NCBI GenBank assembly: GCA_040797825.1
Contig: JBFNEZ010000227.1
Coordinates: forward strand, 1 to 5,595
From: Geosporobacter sp040797825
GTDB lineage: Bacteria > Bacillota > Clostridia > Peptostreptococcales > Thermotaleaceae
Reading direction: 5' to 3'
DNA length: 5,595 bases
How positions within the stretch are numbered: position 1 is the first letter of the stretch; every line of letters begins with the position of its first letter. The notes under the pieces were generated by a model. The model did no database searches. It had not been told where the DNA came from and saw nothing but the letters and a program-made list of their open reading frames with translations. Below, in pieces: positions 1 through 5,490 of this stretch. Both the position numbers and the translations under genes were made by a program.

Positions 1-1008
1 AATCTGTGGTCACTAGAAATTGATTCAAATTATGAGATGAATAGGCATTATGGGATGATTGCAGAAGCATTTAAGAAGATGCTTCCCTATGGGAGTGGTG
101 AAGATGGAGAAGTTCTAGAGGATATCGTAGTATTTCCTGGGATCGAAGAGCTCTTTTCACTGCTTAAGATAAAGGAGCTATATGATAAAAAAAATTATGA
201 TTTAATTGTTGTAGATTGTGCACCTACTGGAGAAACTCTTTCACTATTAAAATTTCCAGAACTTTTTTCGTGGTATATGGAAAAATTATTTCCCATTGGA
301 AAGGTTGCTATGAAGGTACTAAGACCTATTAGCAAATTGGCTTTTAGGTTAGAAATGCCCGATGAAAGGGCAATGAATGATATTGAAAAACTATATGTTA
401 AGCTTGGTGAATTGCAAAATCTATTAAAGGATAGAGAAATCTGTAGTGTAAGACTTGTGACCATACCAGAAAAAATGGTGGTAGAGGAAACCAAGAGAAG
501 CTACATGTATCTGAATCTATACAATTTTAATGTTGATGGATTATACATCAATAGAATACTGCCTGAGGATATTGATAATAGATTCTTTGATCAATGGAAG
601 CAAATCCAAAAAAAATATCTAGATGAAATCAACTGGATATTTTCGAACATATCAACCTACAAAATCAAGTGGTATGCATCTGATATAAATGGCATGGATG
701 CATTGGAACGAATTATGGATGATTCCTTGAAGGATGAAGATATTTTCAAGGTTTTGAAAACAACAATAAGCGAAACCTTTCAAAAAACAGAAAAAGGCTA
801 TCGTTTGGATATATATGTGCCTTTTGTTAATAAAAAAGACTTTCTTCTTTTTGAATCGGGCGCAGATATCATCGTAAAAATAGGAAATTTCAAAAGAAAC
901 ATCCCTATACCTTATACAATGCAGAAATATTCAATAGCTTCTGCTAAGCTAAATGAAGGTATATTAAGTATCTACTTTGAAAAAGGAAAAGGTGGTTTTG
1001 ATGAATAA
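1..1008 (+). CDS. ArsA/Get3-family ATPase with C-terminal HSP20-like domain, copy 1 (5' end outside window)
   Basis: The frame is open from base 1 and lines up with the complete paralogue downstream starting near its residue 61. About 60 N-terminal residues, including the P-loop, therefore lie outside the window. Of the 335 visible residues, 72-79 are the switch II motif DCAPTGET (bases 214-237), the nucleotide-sensing signature of ArsA/Get3 deviant Walker ATPases. It is followed by the LLKFPELF helix shared with copy 2. Roughly the last 75 residues (KGYRLDIYVPFV to LNEGILSIYF) form a beta-rich segment like the HSP20/alpha-crystallin-like domain found at the end of some ArsA homologues. Known family members are dimeric ATPases that move arsenite or hand membrane proteins to insertases. 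Only two cysteines are visible (in DCAP and in EICS), with no CxxC pair, so arsenite binding or a zinc clasp is unlikely. The internal ATG at 37 is not the true start. The 3' end overlaps the next gene by 8 bases. Family is firm; substrate is unknown. Confidence 0.9.
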   Translation, partial: NLWSLEIDSNYEMNRHYGMIAEAFKKMLPYGSGEDGEVLEDIVVFPGIEELFSLLKIKELYDKKNYDLIVVDCAPTGETLSLLKFPELFSWYMEKLFPIGKVAMKVLRPISKLAFRLEMPDERAMNDIEKLYVKLGELQNLLKDREICSVRLVTIPEKMVVEETKRSYMYLNLYNFNVDGLYINRILPEDIDNRFFDQWKQIQKKYLDEINWIFSNISTYKIKWYASDINGMDALERIMDDSLKDEDIFKVLKTTISETFQKTEKGYRLDIYVPFVNKKDFLLFESGADIIVKIGNFKRNIPIPYTMQKYSIASAKLNEGILSIYFEKGKGGFDE

Positions 1009-1222
1009 AACCTTTGTCAGAAAGATGATTCAGGCTGAGCGATATAAATATGAAGCTATAAAGGAAATATTGCCAAATGAGCTTAGAAAAAAAGTGGATG
1101 AATTTGAAAAGGATGTATTCAGTTTGTTGAAGGATATTGCTTTAGAAATGATCCATGAAGATGTTGAAAAGAAAGTAAGTAAGGAAGGGGTTAAAAAGAT
1201 TAATATAGATTTTAATAAATAG
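1001..1222 (+). CDS. Small charged helical protein between two ATPase paralogues, function unknown
   Basis: I do not recognise this 73-residue protein. The ATG at 1001 is chosen because AAAGGTGG at 988-995 gives a well-spaced ribosome binding site. A TTG at 977 would add eight residues but has no such site. The gene overlaps the stop of ATPase copy 1 by 8 bases and ends 15 bases before the GTG of copy 2, so the three are probably translated together. The sequence is rich in Lys and Glu, has no cysteine, signal peptide or membrane segment, and reads as two helices: residues 3-24, then 26-59 after P25. A short beta-like tail (KKINIDF, 65-71) follows. The heptad-like hydrophobics in the second helix (V32, F35, V39, L42, L43, I46, M50) suggest an amphipathic helix that packs on a partner. 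A subunit, adaptor or regulator of the flanking ATPases is a reasonable inference from position only. Confidence 0.8.
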   Translation: MNKTFVRKMIQAERYKYEAIKEILPNELRKKVDEFEKDVFSLLKDIALEMIHEDVEKKVSKEGVKKINIDFNK

Positions 1223-1237
1223 ACTGGAGGGGATTTT

Positions 1238-2398
1238 GTGAGGATAATATTATATACAGGAAAAGGCGGAGTAGGAAAAACGAGCGTAGCAGCGGCTACG
1301 GCTTCCAAAATAGCAAATGAGGGAAAGCGTGTATTGGTAGTAAGTACAGATCAAGCTCATAGCTTAGGGGATTCCTTTGATATAAAGCTTTCTAATGAGC
1401 CTTTGAAAATAGCAAACAATCTCTATGCTATGGAAATAGACTCGGTTTTAGAAAATGAAAAAGCCTGGGGAAACATAAGGGAGTATTTTGAAAGGTTAAT
1501 TACATTAAAGTCAGAGAAAACTATAGAAAGTGAAGAATTATTGGTATTTCCAGGATTTGAAGAGCTGTTGGCCTTGTTAAAAATTAAGGAGCTATACGAT
1601 AAAGGAAGCTATGATGTTCTAATAGTAGATTGCGCCCCTACGGGAGAGACGATGTCTTTGTTGAAGTTTCCTGATCTTTTCAAATGGTGGATGGAAAAGA
1701 TCTTTCCTATTAAGAGAAAAGGGGCAAAATTAACAAAACCCATAATTGAATCAACTTTGAAAATACCGATACCTACCGAGGATACCTTTGACGATATTGA
1801 AAGGTTGTATTCTAAAATTCATGAACTTCACGGCCTTATGTTGGATAAGGATATAGTCAGCATACGAATCGTTACCACGCCAGAAAAAATAGTTATAAAA
1901 GAAGCTAAAAGAAGCTTTTCCTATCTCCATCTCTTTGATTATAATGTCGATGGCATCATTATCAATAAAATTTTTTCACAAGAATCTCTAGAAGGATATT
2001 TTGAAAGCTGGGGCAACATACAAAAAGAAAGTATGGATGAGCTATATGATAGTTTTAAGGGTATTCCTATTTTCACACTGGAATTAATGAATGATGAACT
2101 AAGGACATATGAAGTTCTTAAAAAAGTAGGATACAGAATCTATGGAGAAGTAAATCCAGAAAGTGTTCTTTTTAGAGATAGAATATTTACTATTGAAAAG
2201 GAGGCAGATGGCTATAAGCTCGGGATTAGTATGCCCTTTGTTGATAAGAGAGAATTAAATCTTTCTCAAAAGGGTGATGAGGTTACCATATCCATCAAAA
2301 ACGAGCGAAGAAGCTTTATATTGCCAACAAAACTTCAATCAAAAGAGATAATCAGTGCAAAATATAATGAGGGTAGGCTGAATATTTACTTTGCTTAA
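1238..2398 (+). CDS. ArsA/Get3-family ATPase with C-terminal HSP20-like domain, copy 2 (complete)
   Basis: This complete 386-residue protein starts at GTG 1238, behind the strong ribosome binding site GGAGGGG at 1226-1232, placing the P-loop at the very N-terminus as in the family. Residues 8-15 are the deviant Walker A GKGGVGKT; 37-47 (TDQAHSLGDSF) are switch I; 131-138 (DCAPTGET) are switch II; IINKI at 241-245 fits the conserved strand near the adenine pocket. Residues about 313-385 form a beta-rich HSP20/alpha-crystallin-like domain (YKLGISMPFVDKREL, then EGRLNIYF). Characterised ArsA/Get3 proteins hydrolyse ATP as dimers to export arsenite or deliver tail-anchored proteins. Forms with this extra domain (Get3d type) occur in bacteria and plastids and their clients are not well defined. 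The only cysteine is C132 in switch II, so neither the arsenite site of ArsA nor the zinc CxxC of Get3 is present. Switch I has Gln where ArsA/Get3 usually have Pro (STDPA). Probably cytosolic; hetero- or homodimerisation with copy 1 is possible. Annotation as an arsenite pump would be misleading. Confidence 0.93.
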   Translation: MRIILYTGKGGVGKTSVAAATASKIANEGKRVLVVSTDQAHSLGDSFDIKLSNEPLKIANNLYAMEIDSVLENEKAWGNIREYFERLITLKSEKTIESEELLVFPGFEELLALLKIKELYDKGSYDVLIVDCAPTGETMSLLKFPDLFKWWMEKIFPIKRKGAKLTKPIIESTLKIPIPTEDTFDDIERLYSKIHELHGLMLDKDIVSIRIVTTPEKIVIKEAKRSFSYLHLFDYNVDGIIINKIFSQESLEGYFESWGNIQKESMDELYDSFKGIPIFTLELMNDELRTYEVLKKVGYRIYGEVNPESVLFRDRIFTIEKEADGYKLGISMPFVDKRELNLSQKGDEVTISIKNERRSFILPTKLQSKEIISAKYNEGRLNIYFA

Positions 2399-2449
2399 TG
2401 GATAAATAATAAAAAAGATTTGTATTGAAAAACAGAAAGGTGTGATAAT

Positions 2450-3175
2450 GTGAGCTTCTATGAAGAAATTTCTAAGTATTATGATTATATTTTTCCTGTA
2501 GGAGAGGCGCAGATAAAATTGATTAGTGAGATAGCTAAAGAGCCGCCGAAGGATTTGTTAGATATTGCTTGTGGAACAGGGGGATATTCTATAGAATTAG
2601 CAAAGCAAGGATATAAGATTACAGCGGTTGATCTTGATGGCAAGATGATTGAAGAATTAAATAGTAAAGTTCGACAGCACCATCTAAATATAAATGCGTT
2701 GCAAGGAGACATGCTGGATTTGAAGAAAAGCATAGATTCTACATTCGATCTTGCATTTTGTATTGGAAATTCCCTTGTTCATCTTCAAAATGAAATTCAA
2801 ATAGGCATTTTTTTGAAGGAAGCAAGAACCCTGCTTAGGGATTCTGGCAGTCTAGTCATTCAAATCATTAATTATGATAGGGTTTTGGCCAGTGACATTC
2901 GTTCATTACCTACTATAGAAAATAGGGAAATTGGATTAAAATTTCAGCGTATTTATCGCTATGATACTGATAACAATAAAATCTTTTTTAAAACTATACT
3001 AGAAGTCGATGAAAAAAAATTAGAAAATGAAATAGCCTTATATCCCATTTTATCAAAGAATCTTATAAAATTATTGCATGGTGCAGGATTTGATCATATT
3101 CAGCCATATGGAGATTTTAAGCAGAGCCCATTTGATAAGAATAATTCCTATGCACTAGTAGTTGTAGCTTCATAA
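2450..3175 (+). CDS. Class I SAM-dependent methyltransferase
   Basis: The gene encodes 241 residues from GTG 2450, with AAAGG at 2436-2440 nine bases upstream. An ATG two bases earlier is followed at once by TGA and cannot be the start. Motif I, LLDIACGTGGYS at residues 36-47, is the glycine-rich SAM loop. VDLD (60-63) ends strand 2 with the acidic residue that binds the SAM ribose. GDMLDL (86-91) is the motif II region, and FDLAFCIGNSLVHL (99-112) is strand 4 with the catalytic face. The C-terminal part (about 160-241) is beta-rich, matching the usual class I layout. GNSLVHL recalls small-molecule N-methyltransferases of the glycine/sarcosine group, but that is too weak to name a substrate. 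Only C41 and C104 are present, so it lacks the cysteine set of arsenite methyltransferase ArsM. It lies 51 bases after ATPase copy 2 with no intervening terminator, and is followed directly by a strong terminator, so it is probably the last gene of that operon. Confidence 0.9.
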   Translation: MSFYEEISKYYDYIFPVGEAQIKLISEIAKEPPKDLLDIACGTGGYSIELAKQGYKITAVDLDGKMIEELNSKVRQHHLNINALQGDMLDLKKSIDSTFDLAFCIGNSLVHLQNEIQIGIFLKEARTLLRDSGSLVIQIINYDRVLASDIRSLPTIENREIGLKFQRIYRYDTDNNKIFFKTILEVDEKKLENEIALYPILSKNLIKLLHGAGFDHIQPYGDFKQSPFDKNNSYALVVVAS

Positions 3176-3218
3176 AAAAGTTAAAAAGGCCGTTCTTTAC
3201 GGCCTTTTTAACTTTTTT
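3174..3218 (+). terminator. Strong rho-independent terminator, probably bidirectional
   Basis: A perfect 19-bp stem (3174-3192 with 3200-3218) encloses a 7-base loop. The core is AAGGCCG/CGGCCTT and the 3' arm ends in six T residues. The A-run of the 5' arm gives a matching T-run on the other strand, so it could stop transcription from either side. Its first two bases are the last two of the methyltransferase TAA codon, which puts termination immediately after translation ends. It separates the ATPase/methyltransferase operon from gdhA. Confidence 0.95.
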
Positions 3219-3244
3219 AAGAGAGAAAGTGGTTATAGCTTATT

Positions 3245-3274
3245 CTGAGATTCATAATCTCAATACTGTATAAT
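3245..3274 (+). promoter_or_regulatory. Possible upstream sigma-A promoter for gdhA
   Basis: A consensus -10 TATAAT (3269-3274) follows a weak -35 CTGAGA (3245-3250, four of six consensus matches) with an 18-base spacer. The -35 and spacer overlap the palindrome at 3246-3262, so a bound regulator would be expected to block this promoter. The AT-rich background makes a chance TATAAT quite possible. Confidence 0.35.
3246..3262. repeat. 17-bp perfect palindrome, possible operator
   Basis: TGAGATT (3246-3252) and AATCTCA (3256-3262) are perfect inverted 7-mers around CAT. The size and spacing suit a dimeric helix-turn-helix repressor or activator. The element lies 6 bases before a TATAAT and about 65 bases before the -35 of the main gdhA promoter, so it could act on either. 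I do not recognise it as the site of a specific regulator. Confidence 0.45.
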
Positions 3275-3327
3275 GATAAAAGTAAGATTTTTCTTTGCAA
3301 TCGTTTTAAAATTATAAATATTATAAC

Positions 3328-3356
3328 TTGAAAAACAATTTACATTTTGCTATACT
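3328..3356 (+). promoter_or_regulatory. Main sigma-A promoter of gdhA (extended -10)
   Basis: TTGAAA (3328-3333) and TATACT (3351-3356) are separated by exactly 17 bases, with a TG extension at 3348-3349 before the -10. This is the best promoter match in the window. Transcription would begin near 3363, giving a gdhA leader of about 100 bases. Confidence 0.8.
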
Positions 3357-3393
3357 TTCATAAGTGTTAGATAATTTCTAATAAACTAAAGGA

Positions 3394-3431
3394 GAATGCA
3401 TTAAACTATAATTATATTATTTAATGTGTTT
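3394..3431 (+). promoter_or_regulatory. AU-rich leader hairpin upstream of gdhA
   Basis: Bases 3394-3405 can pair with 3420-3431 (12 pairs, three of them G-U, core CATTAAA/TTTAATG) around a 14-base loop that contains the palindrome TATAATTATA. Just before it lies AAAGGAG (3388-3394), a Shine-Dalgarno-like run that is only one base from a tiny ATG-CAT-TAA frame at 3396. The true gdhA ribosome binding site at 3447-3452 is outside the stem. The fold is weak and matches no riboswitch class I know; a role in mRNA stability or translation is speculative. Confidence 0.25.
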
Positions 3432-3461
3432 AAATTAAACTAGGATAAGGAGCTTGATACA

Positions 3462-4799
3462 ATGAACATACTTGGAAGAGTCATGGAACAAGTTATTAAG
3501 AGAGATCCCAATGAACCAGAATTTCATCAGGCAGTAAGAGAAGTGCTAGAATCCTTAGAACCGGTAGCTGAAAAAAATCCTCATTGGGTCAAAGCAGGAA
3601 TATTCGATAGACTAGTTGAACCTGAAAGACAAGTTGCTTTTAGTGTACCCTGGATAGATGATAACGGAAATGTGCAGATAAATAGGGGCTTCAGGGTTCA
3701 GTTTAATAGTGCAATAGGACCATATAAGGGGGGCTTAAGATTTCATCCATCAGTTTATCTTGGTATCATAAAATTCTTAGGGTTTGAACAATTATTTAAA
3801 AACTCGTTGACAGGATTACCAATGGGTGGAGGAAAGGGTGGAAGTGATTTTGATCCGAAGGGAAAATCGGATGCAGAAATCATGAGATTTTGCCAGAGCT
3901 TCATGCTAGAGCTTTATAGACACATAGGCGAGGATACCGATGTACCAGCAGGGGACATTGGTGTTGGTGCACGAGAAATTGGTTACTTATATGGTATGTA
4001 TAAAAAAATACGAAATAAAAACGTAGGGATTTTAACAGGCAAAGGAATTGCTTATGGTGGAAGCCTTGCAAGAACAGAGGCTACAGGTTATGGTCTTTGC
4101 TACTTTATGGATGCAGCAATGAAATCCATAAAAGGAAAATCCTTTGATGGTGCAACTGTCGTAATTTCTGGTTCTGGCAATGTGGCTACCTATGCTGCTG
4201 AAAAAGCATCTCAATTAGGCGGAAAGGTTGTAGCTTTAAGTGATTCCAATGGCTATATTTACGATGAGAAGGGTATTAACTTAGACACAGTAAAGCGAAT
4301 AAAAGAGGTTGAAAGAAAGAGAATCGGCGAGTATGTAAAATACCATCAAAATGCCAAATATACAGAAGGCTGCTCAGGTATTTGGTTACTAAAATGTGAT
4401 ATAGCACTTCCTTGTGCAACTCAAAATGAATTAGACGGCCAAGCTGCTAAAGCTCTTATTGAAAATGGTTGTTTTGCAGTTGGCGAAGGTGCCAATATGC
4501 CTTCAACGCCAGAAGCAGTTGAATTGTTTCTTAAAAGTGGTATCGTGTTTGGTCCTGCAAAGGCGGCCAATGCTGGTGGCGTTGCTACTTCTGGACTTGA
4601 GATGTCACAAAATAGCATTAGATACGCATGGTCATTTGAAGAAGTTGATGAGAAGCTTAAAAATATTATGAACGATATTTATACAAATGTCTGTGAAGCT
4701 GCAAAGGCGTACGGTAGTGAAAATAATCTTGTGGTTGGGGCGAATATTGCAGGATTTTTGAAAATTGCAGAAGCCATGTATGCACAAGGTATACTCTAA
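3462..4799 (+). CDS. gdhA: NADP-type glutamate dehydrogenase
   Basis: This cytosolic enzyme makes glutamate from 2-oxoglutarate and ammonium (reversibly), linking nitrogen uptake to central metabolism. The 445-residue length is normal for the hexameric GDH family. AAGGAG at 3447-3452 sits nine bases before the ATG. Catalytic residues fall at positions matching Clostridium symbiosum GDH numbering as I recall it: K89 (GPYKGGLRFHP), K113 (FEQLFKNSL), K125 (LPMGGGKGGSDFDPKG) and D165 (PAGDIGVG). Residues about 205-380 are the coenzyme domain, with the glycine loop SGSGNVA at 236-242. The loop SDSNG at 260-264 matches the NADP-dependent E. coli-type enzyme rather than the SGPDG loop of the NAD enzyme of C. 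symbiosum. DIALPCATQNELD (313-325) and GEGANMP (341-347) also resemble the NADP form. EC 1.4.1.4 is therefore preferred, though coenzyme choice is an inference. The gene appears to be a single-gene unit with its own promoter and a downstream hairpin. Confidence 0.96.
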   Translation: MNILGRVMEQVIKRDPNEPEFHQAVREVLESLEPVAEKNPHWVKAGIFDRLVEPERQVAFSVPWIDDNGNVQINRGFRVQFNSAIGPYKGGLRFHPSVYLGIIKFLGFEQLFKNSLTGLPMGGGKGGSDFDPKGKSDAEIMRFCQSFMLELYRHIGEDTDVPAGDIGVGAREIGYLYGMYKKIRNKNVGILTGKGIAYGGSLARTEATGYGLCYFMDAAMKSIKGKSFDGATVVISGSGNVATYAAEKASQLGGKVVALSDSNGYIYDEKGINLDTVKRIKEVERKRIGEYVKYHQNAKYTEGCSGIWLLKCDIALPCATQNELDGQAAKALIENGCFAVGEGANMPSTPEAVELFLKSGIVFGPAKAANAGGVATSGLEMSQNSIRYAWSFEEVDEKLKNIMNDIYTNVCEAAKAYGSENNLVVGANIAGFLKIAEAMYAQGIL

Positions 4800-4825
4800 T
4801 AGCTAATAGACTATAGTCCATGTAA

Positions 4826-4864
4826 AGTCCGTATTTTCTCTAGGCAAATGAGAAGATACGGACT
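4826..4864 (+). terminator. Hairpin downstream of gdhA, terminator-like but with a poor U-tract
   Basis: Bases 4826-4840 pair with 4850-4864 in a 15-bp stem with a single G-U pair and a 9-base loop. It begins 27 bases after the gdhA stop, where a terminator is expected. The following bases are CATTTGATC, so there is no real U-run; on the opposite strand the tail is only TTTAC. It may be a weak terminator, a 3' stabilising hairpin, or a terminator whose tail was lost when the following gene remnant was joined here. Confidence 0.6.
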
Positions 4865-4870
4865 CATTTG
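4845..4870 (+). repeat. Alternative 8-bp stem competing with the gdhA downstream hairpin
   Basis: CAAATGAG (4845-4852) and CTCATTTG (4863-4870) are perfect inverted repeats around a 10-base loop. The first arm uses loop and 3'-arm bases of the longer hairpin, and the second takes its last two bases, so both cannot form fully at once. This resembles an attenuator layout, but the 15-bp stem should be far more stable. Confidence 0.4.
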
Positions 4871-5209
4871 ATCAATTGTTGTCCAGTTTGGGCAGCTATA
4901 CATAATATAATGGCTTTTATTGAAGGAAAAAATTCAACATTTTTAGGAAAGCCGGGCATATATCTAGAAGACATTTACATTCAACCGATCTACAGAGGTA
5001 GAGGATTTGGAAAATTGATTTTCGCTTTTTTAGCTAGATTGGCAGAGGAGAGAAATTGTTGGGGTCTTGAATGGACATGTCTTAACTGGAATGAGCCTTC
5101 AATTCATTTCTATGAGAGTATTGGCGCTGTACATAGAGAAGGCTGGATGATATATAGACTGAAGGATAAAGCTTTGAATGATTTAGCAAGTGATATAGGG
5201 GCTAAATAA
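4868..5209 (+). pseudogene. GNAT-family N-acetyltransferase, N-terminal half missing
   Basis: The frame encodes the C-terminal part of a GNAT acetyltransferase, which transfers acetyl from acetyl-CoA to an amine. It has IYLEDIYIQPIYRGRGFGK (residues 31-49 from the TTG), containing the acetyl-CoA pyrophosphate loop R43-G-R-G46-F-G48. NWNEPSIHFYESIGA (73-87) follows, with the usual tyrosine (Y82). The STFLGKPGIYLED block resembles diamine acetyltransferase-like members. These are normally about 150-165 residues; here only about 113 are possible, and the first 50-60 (first strand and helices) are absent. Upstream, the frame closes at a TAG at 4841-4843, with no ATG or GTG and no good ribosome binding site. 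The only possible starts are TTG 4868, inside a stem, and ATG 4910, which would shorten it further. The match to the family also breaks down before STFLGKP (EGKN replaces the usual aromatic segment). A deletion remnant is most likely; a translated fragment cannot be excluded. Confidence 0.75.
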
Positions 5210-5490
5210 AAGCATTGATTCTAGCGTTATAAAATAATAGTGCCTCTTTACGGTTTATTTCAATATCAGAGATGGAAAAAGAAGGCTATGGGGAGTAGCT
5301 AAAGTTATTTAGAGAATAATGCTTTCTTTTTTAAAAAGACATATGGATGATTATTTATTATAGATAAACTGGGGATCCAATTTAAAATAAAATTCTAATT
5401 GTATAAAAAGAAGTTAAGTGCAGACTATAAAGAGTGATAGACTAACTTTTATAGGCGCATCCACAAATGAAAAACGAAAGGCAATGAAAA
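5210..5490. other. Non-coding stretch before the helicase gene
   Basis: This 281-base AT-rich gap has no credible open frame on either strand and no strong terminator after the acetyltransferase remnant. A TATAAA at 5402-5407 is a possible -10 for the helicase gene but has no acceptable -35. AAGTTA (5411-5416) and TAACTT (5443-5448) could form a weak long-loop hairpin. Some of the region may be decayed sequence, but I found no recognisable protein remnant. Confidence 0.5.

Noticed and set aside
195..494. 99-codon open frame on the minus strand inside ATPase copy 1
   Set aside because: It lies antisense to a clear family match, has no family features and no good ribosome site. The same holds for the minus-strand frames at 1030-1308, 2485-2733, 4032-4214 and 4421-4618.
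977..1000. Upstream TTG start for the 73-residue protein
   Set aside because: There is no ribosome binding site before it, whereas ATG 1001 has AAAGGTGG at the right distance.
1..2398. Arsenic resistance operon
   Set aside because: The ATPases lack arsenite-site cysteines, the methyltransferase lacks ArsM cysteines, and no transporter, ArsR or ArsD is visible. Genes left of the window could still change this view.
2425..2449. TTGAAA and GATAAT as a promoter for the methyltransferase
   Set aside because: The spacer is only 13 bases, too short for sigma-A, and the GATAAT overlaps the start region.
4459..4671. 70-codon plus-strand frame inside gdhA
   Set aside because: It overlaps highly conserved GDH coding sequence in another frame and encodes nothing recognisable.
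4809..4818. GACTATAGTC palindrome just after gdhA
   Set aside because: It is only ten bases with no promoter nearby; chance is sufficient.
5325..5339. TCTTTTTTAAAAAGA as a terminator for the acetyltransferase remnant
   Set aside because: It is a continuous palindrome with no room for an RNA loop and contains no GC pairs in its core.
5411..5448. Hairpin AAGTTA/TAACTT as a terminator or riboswitch before the helicase gene
   Set aside because: The stem is only about 6 bp with a 26-base loop and does not fit a known riboswitch or terminator.
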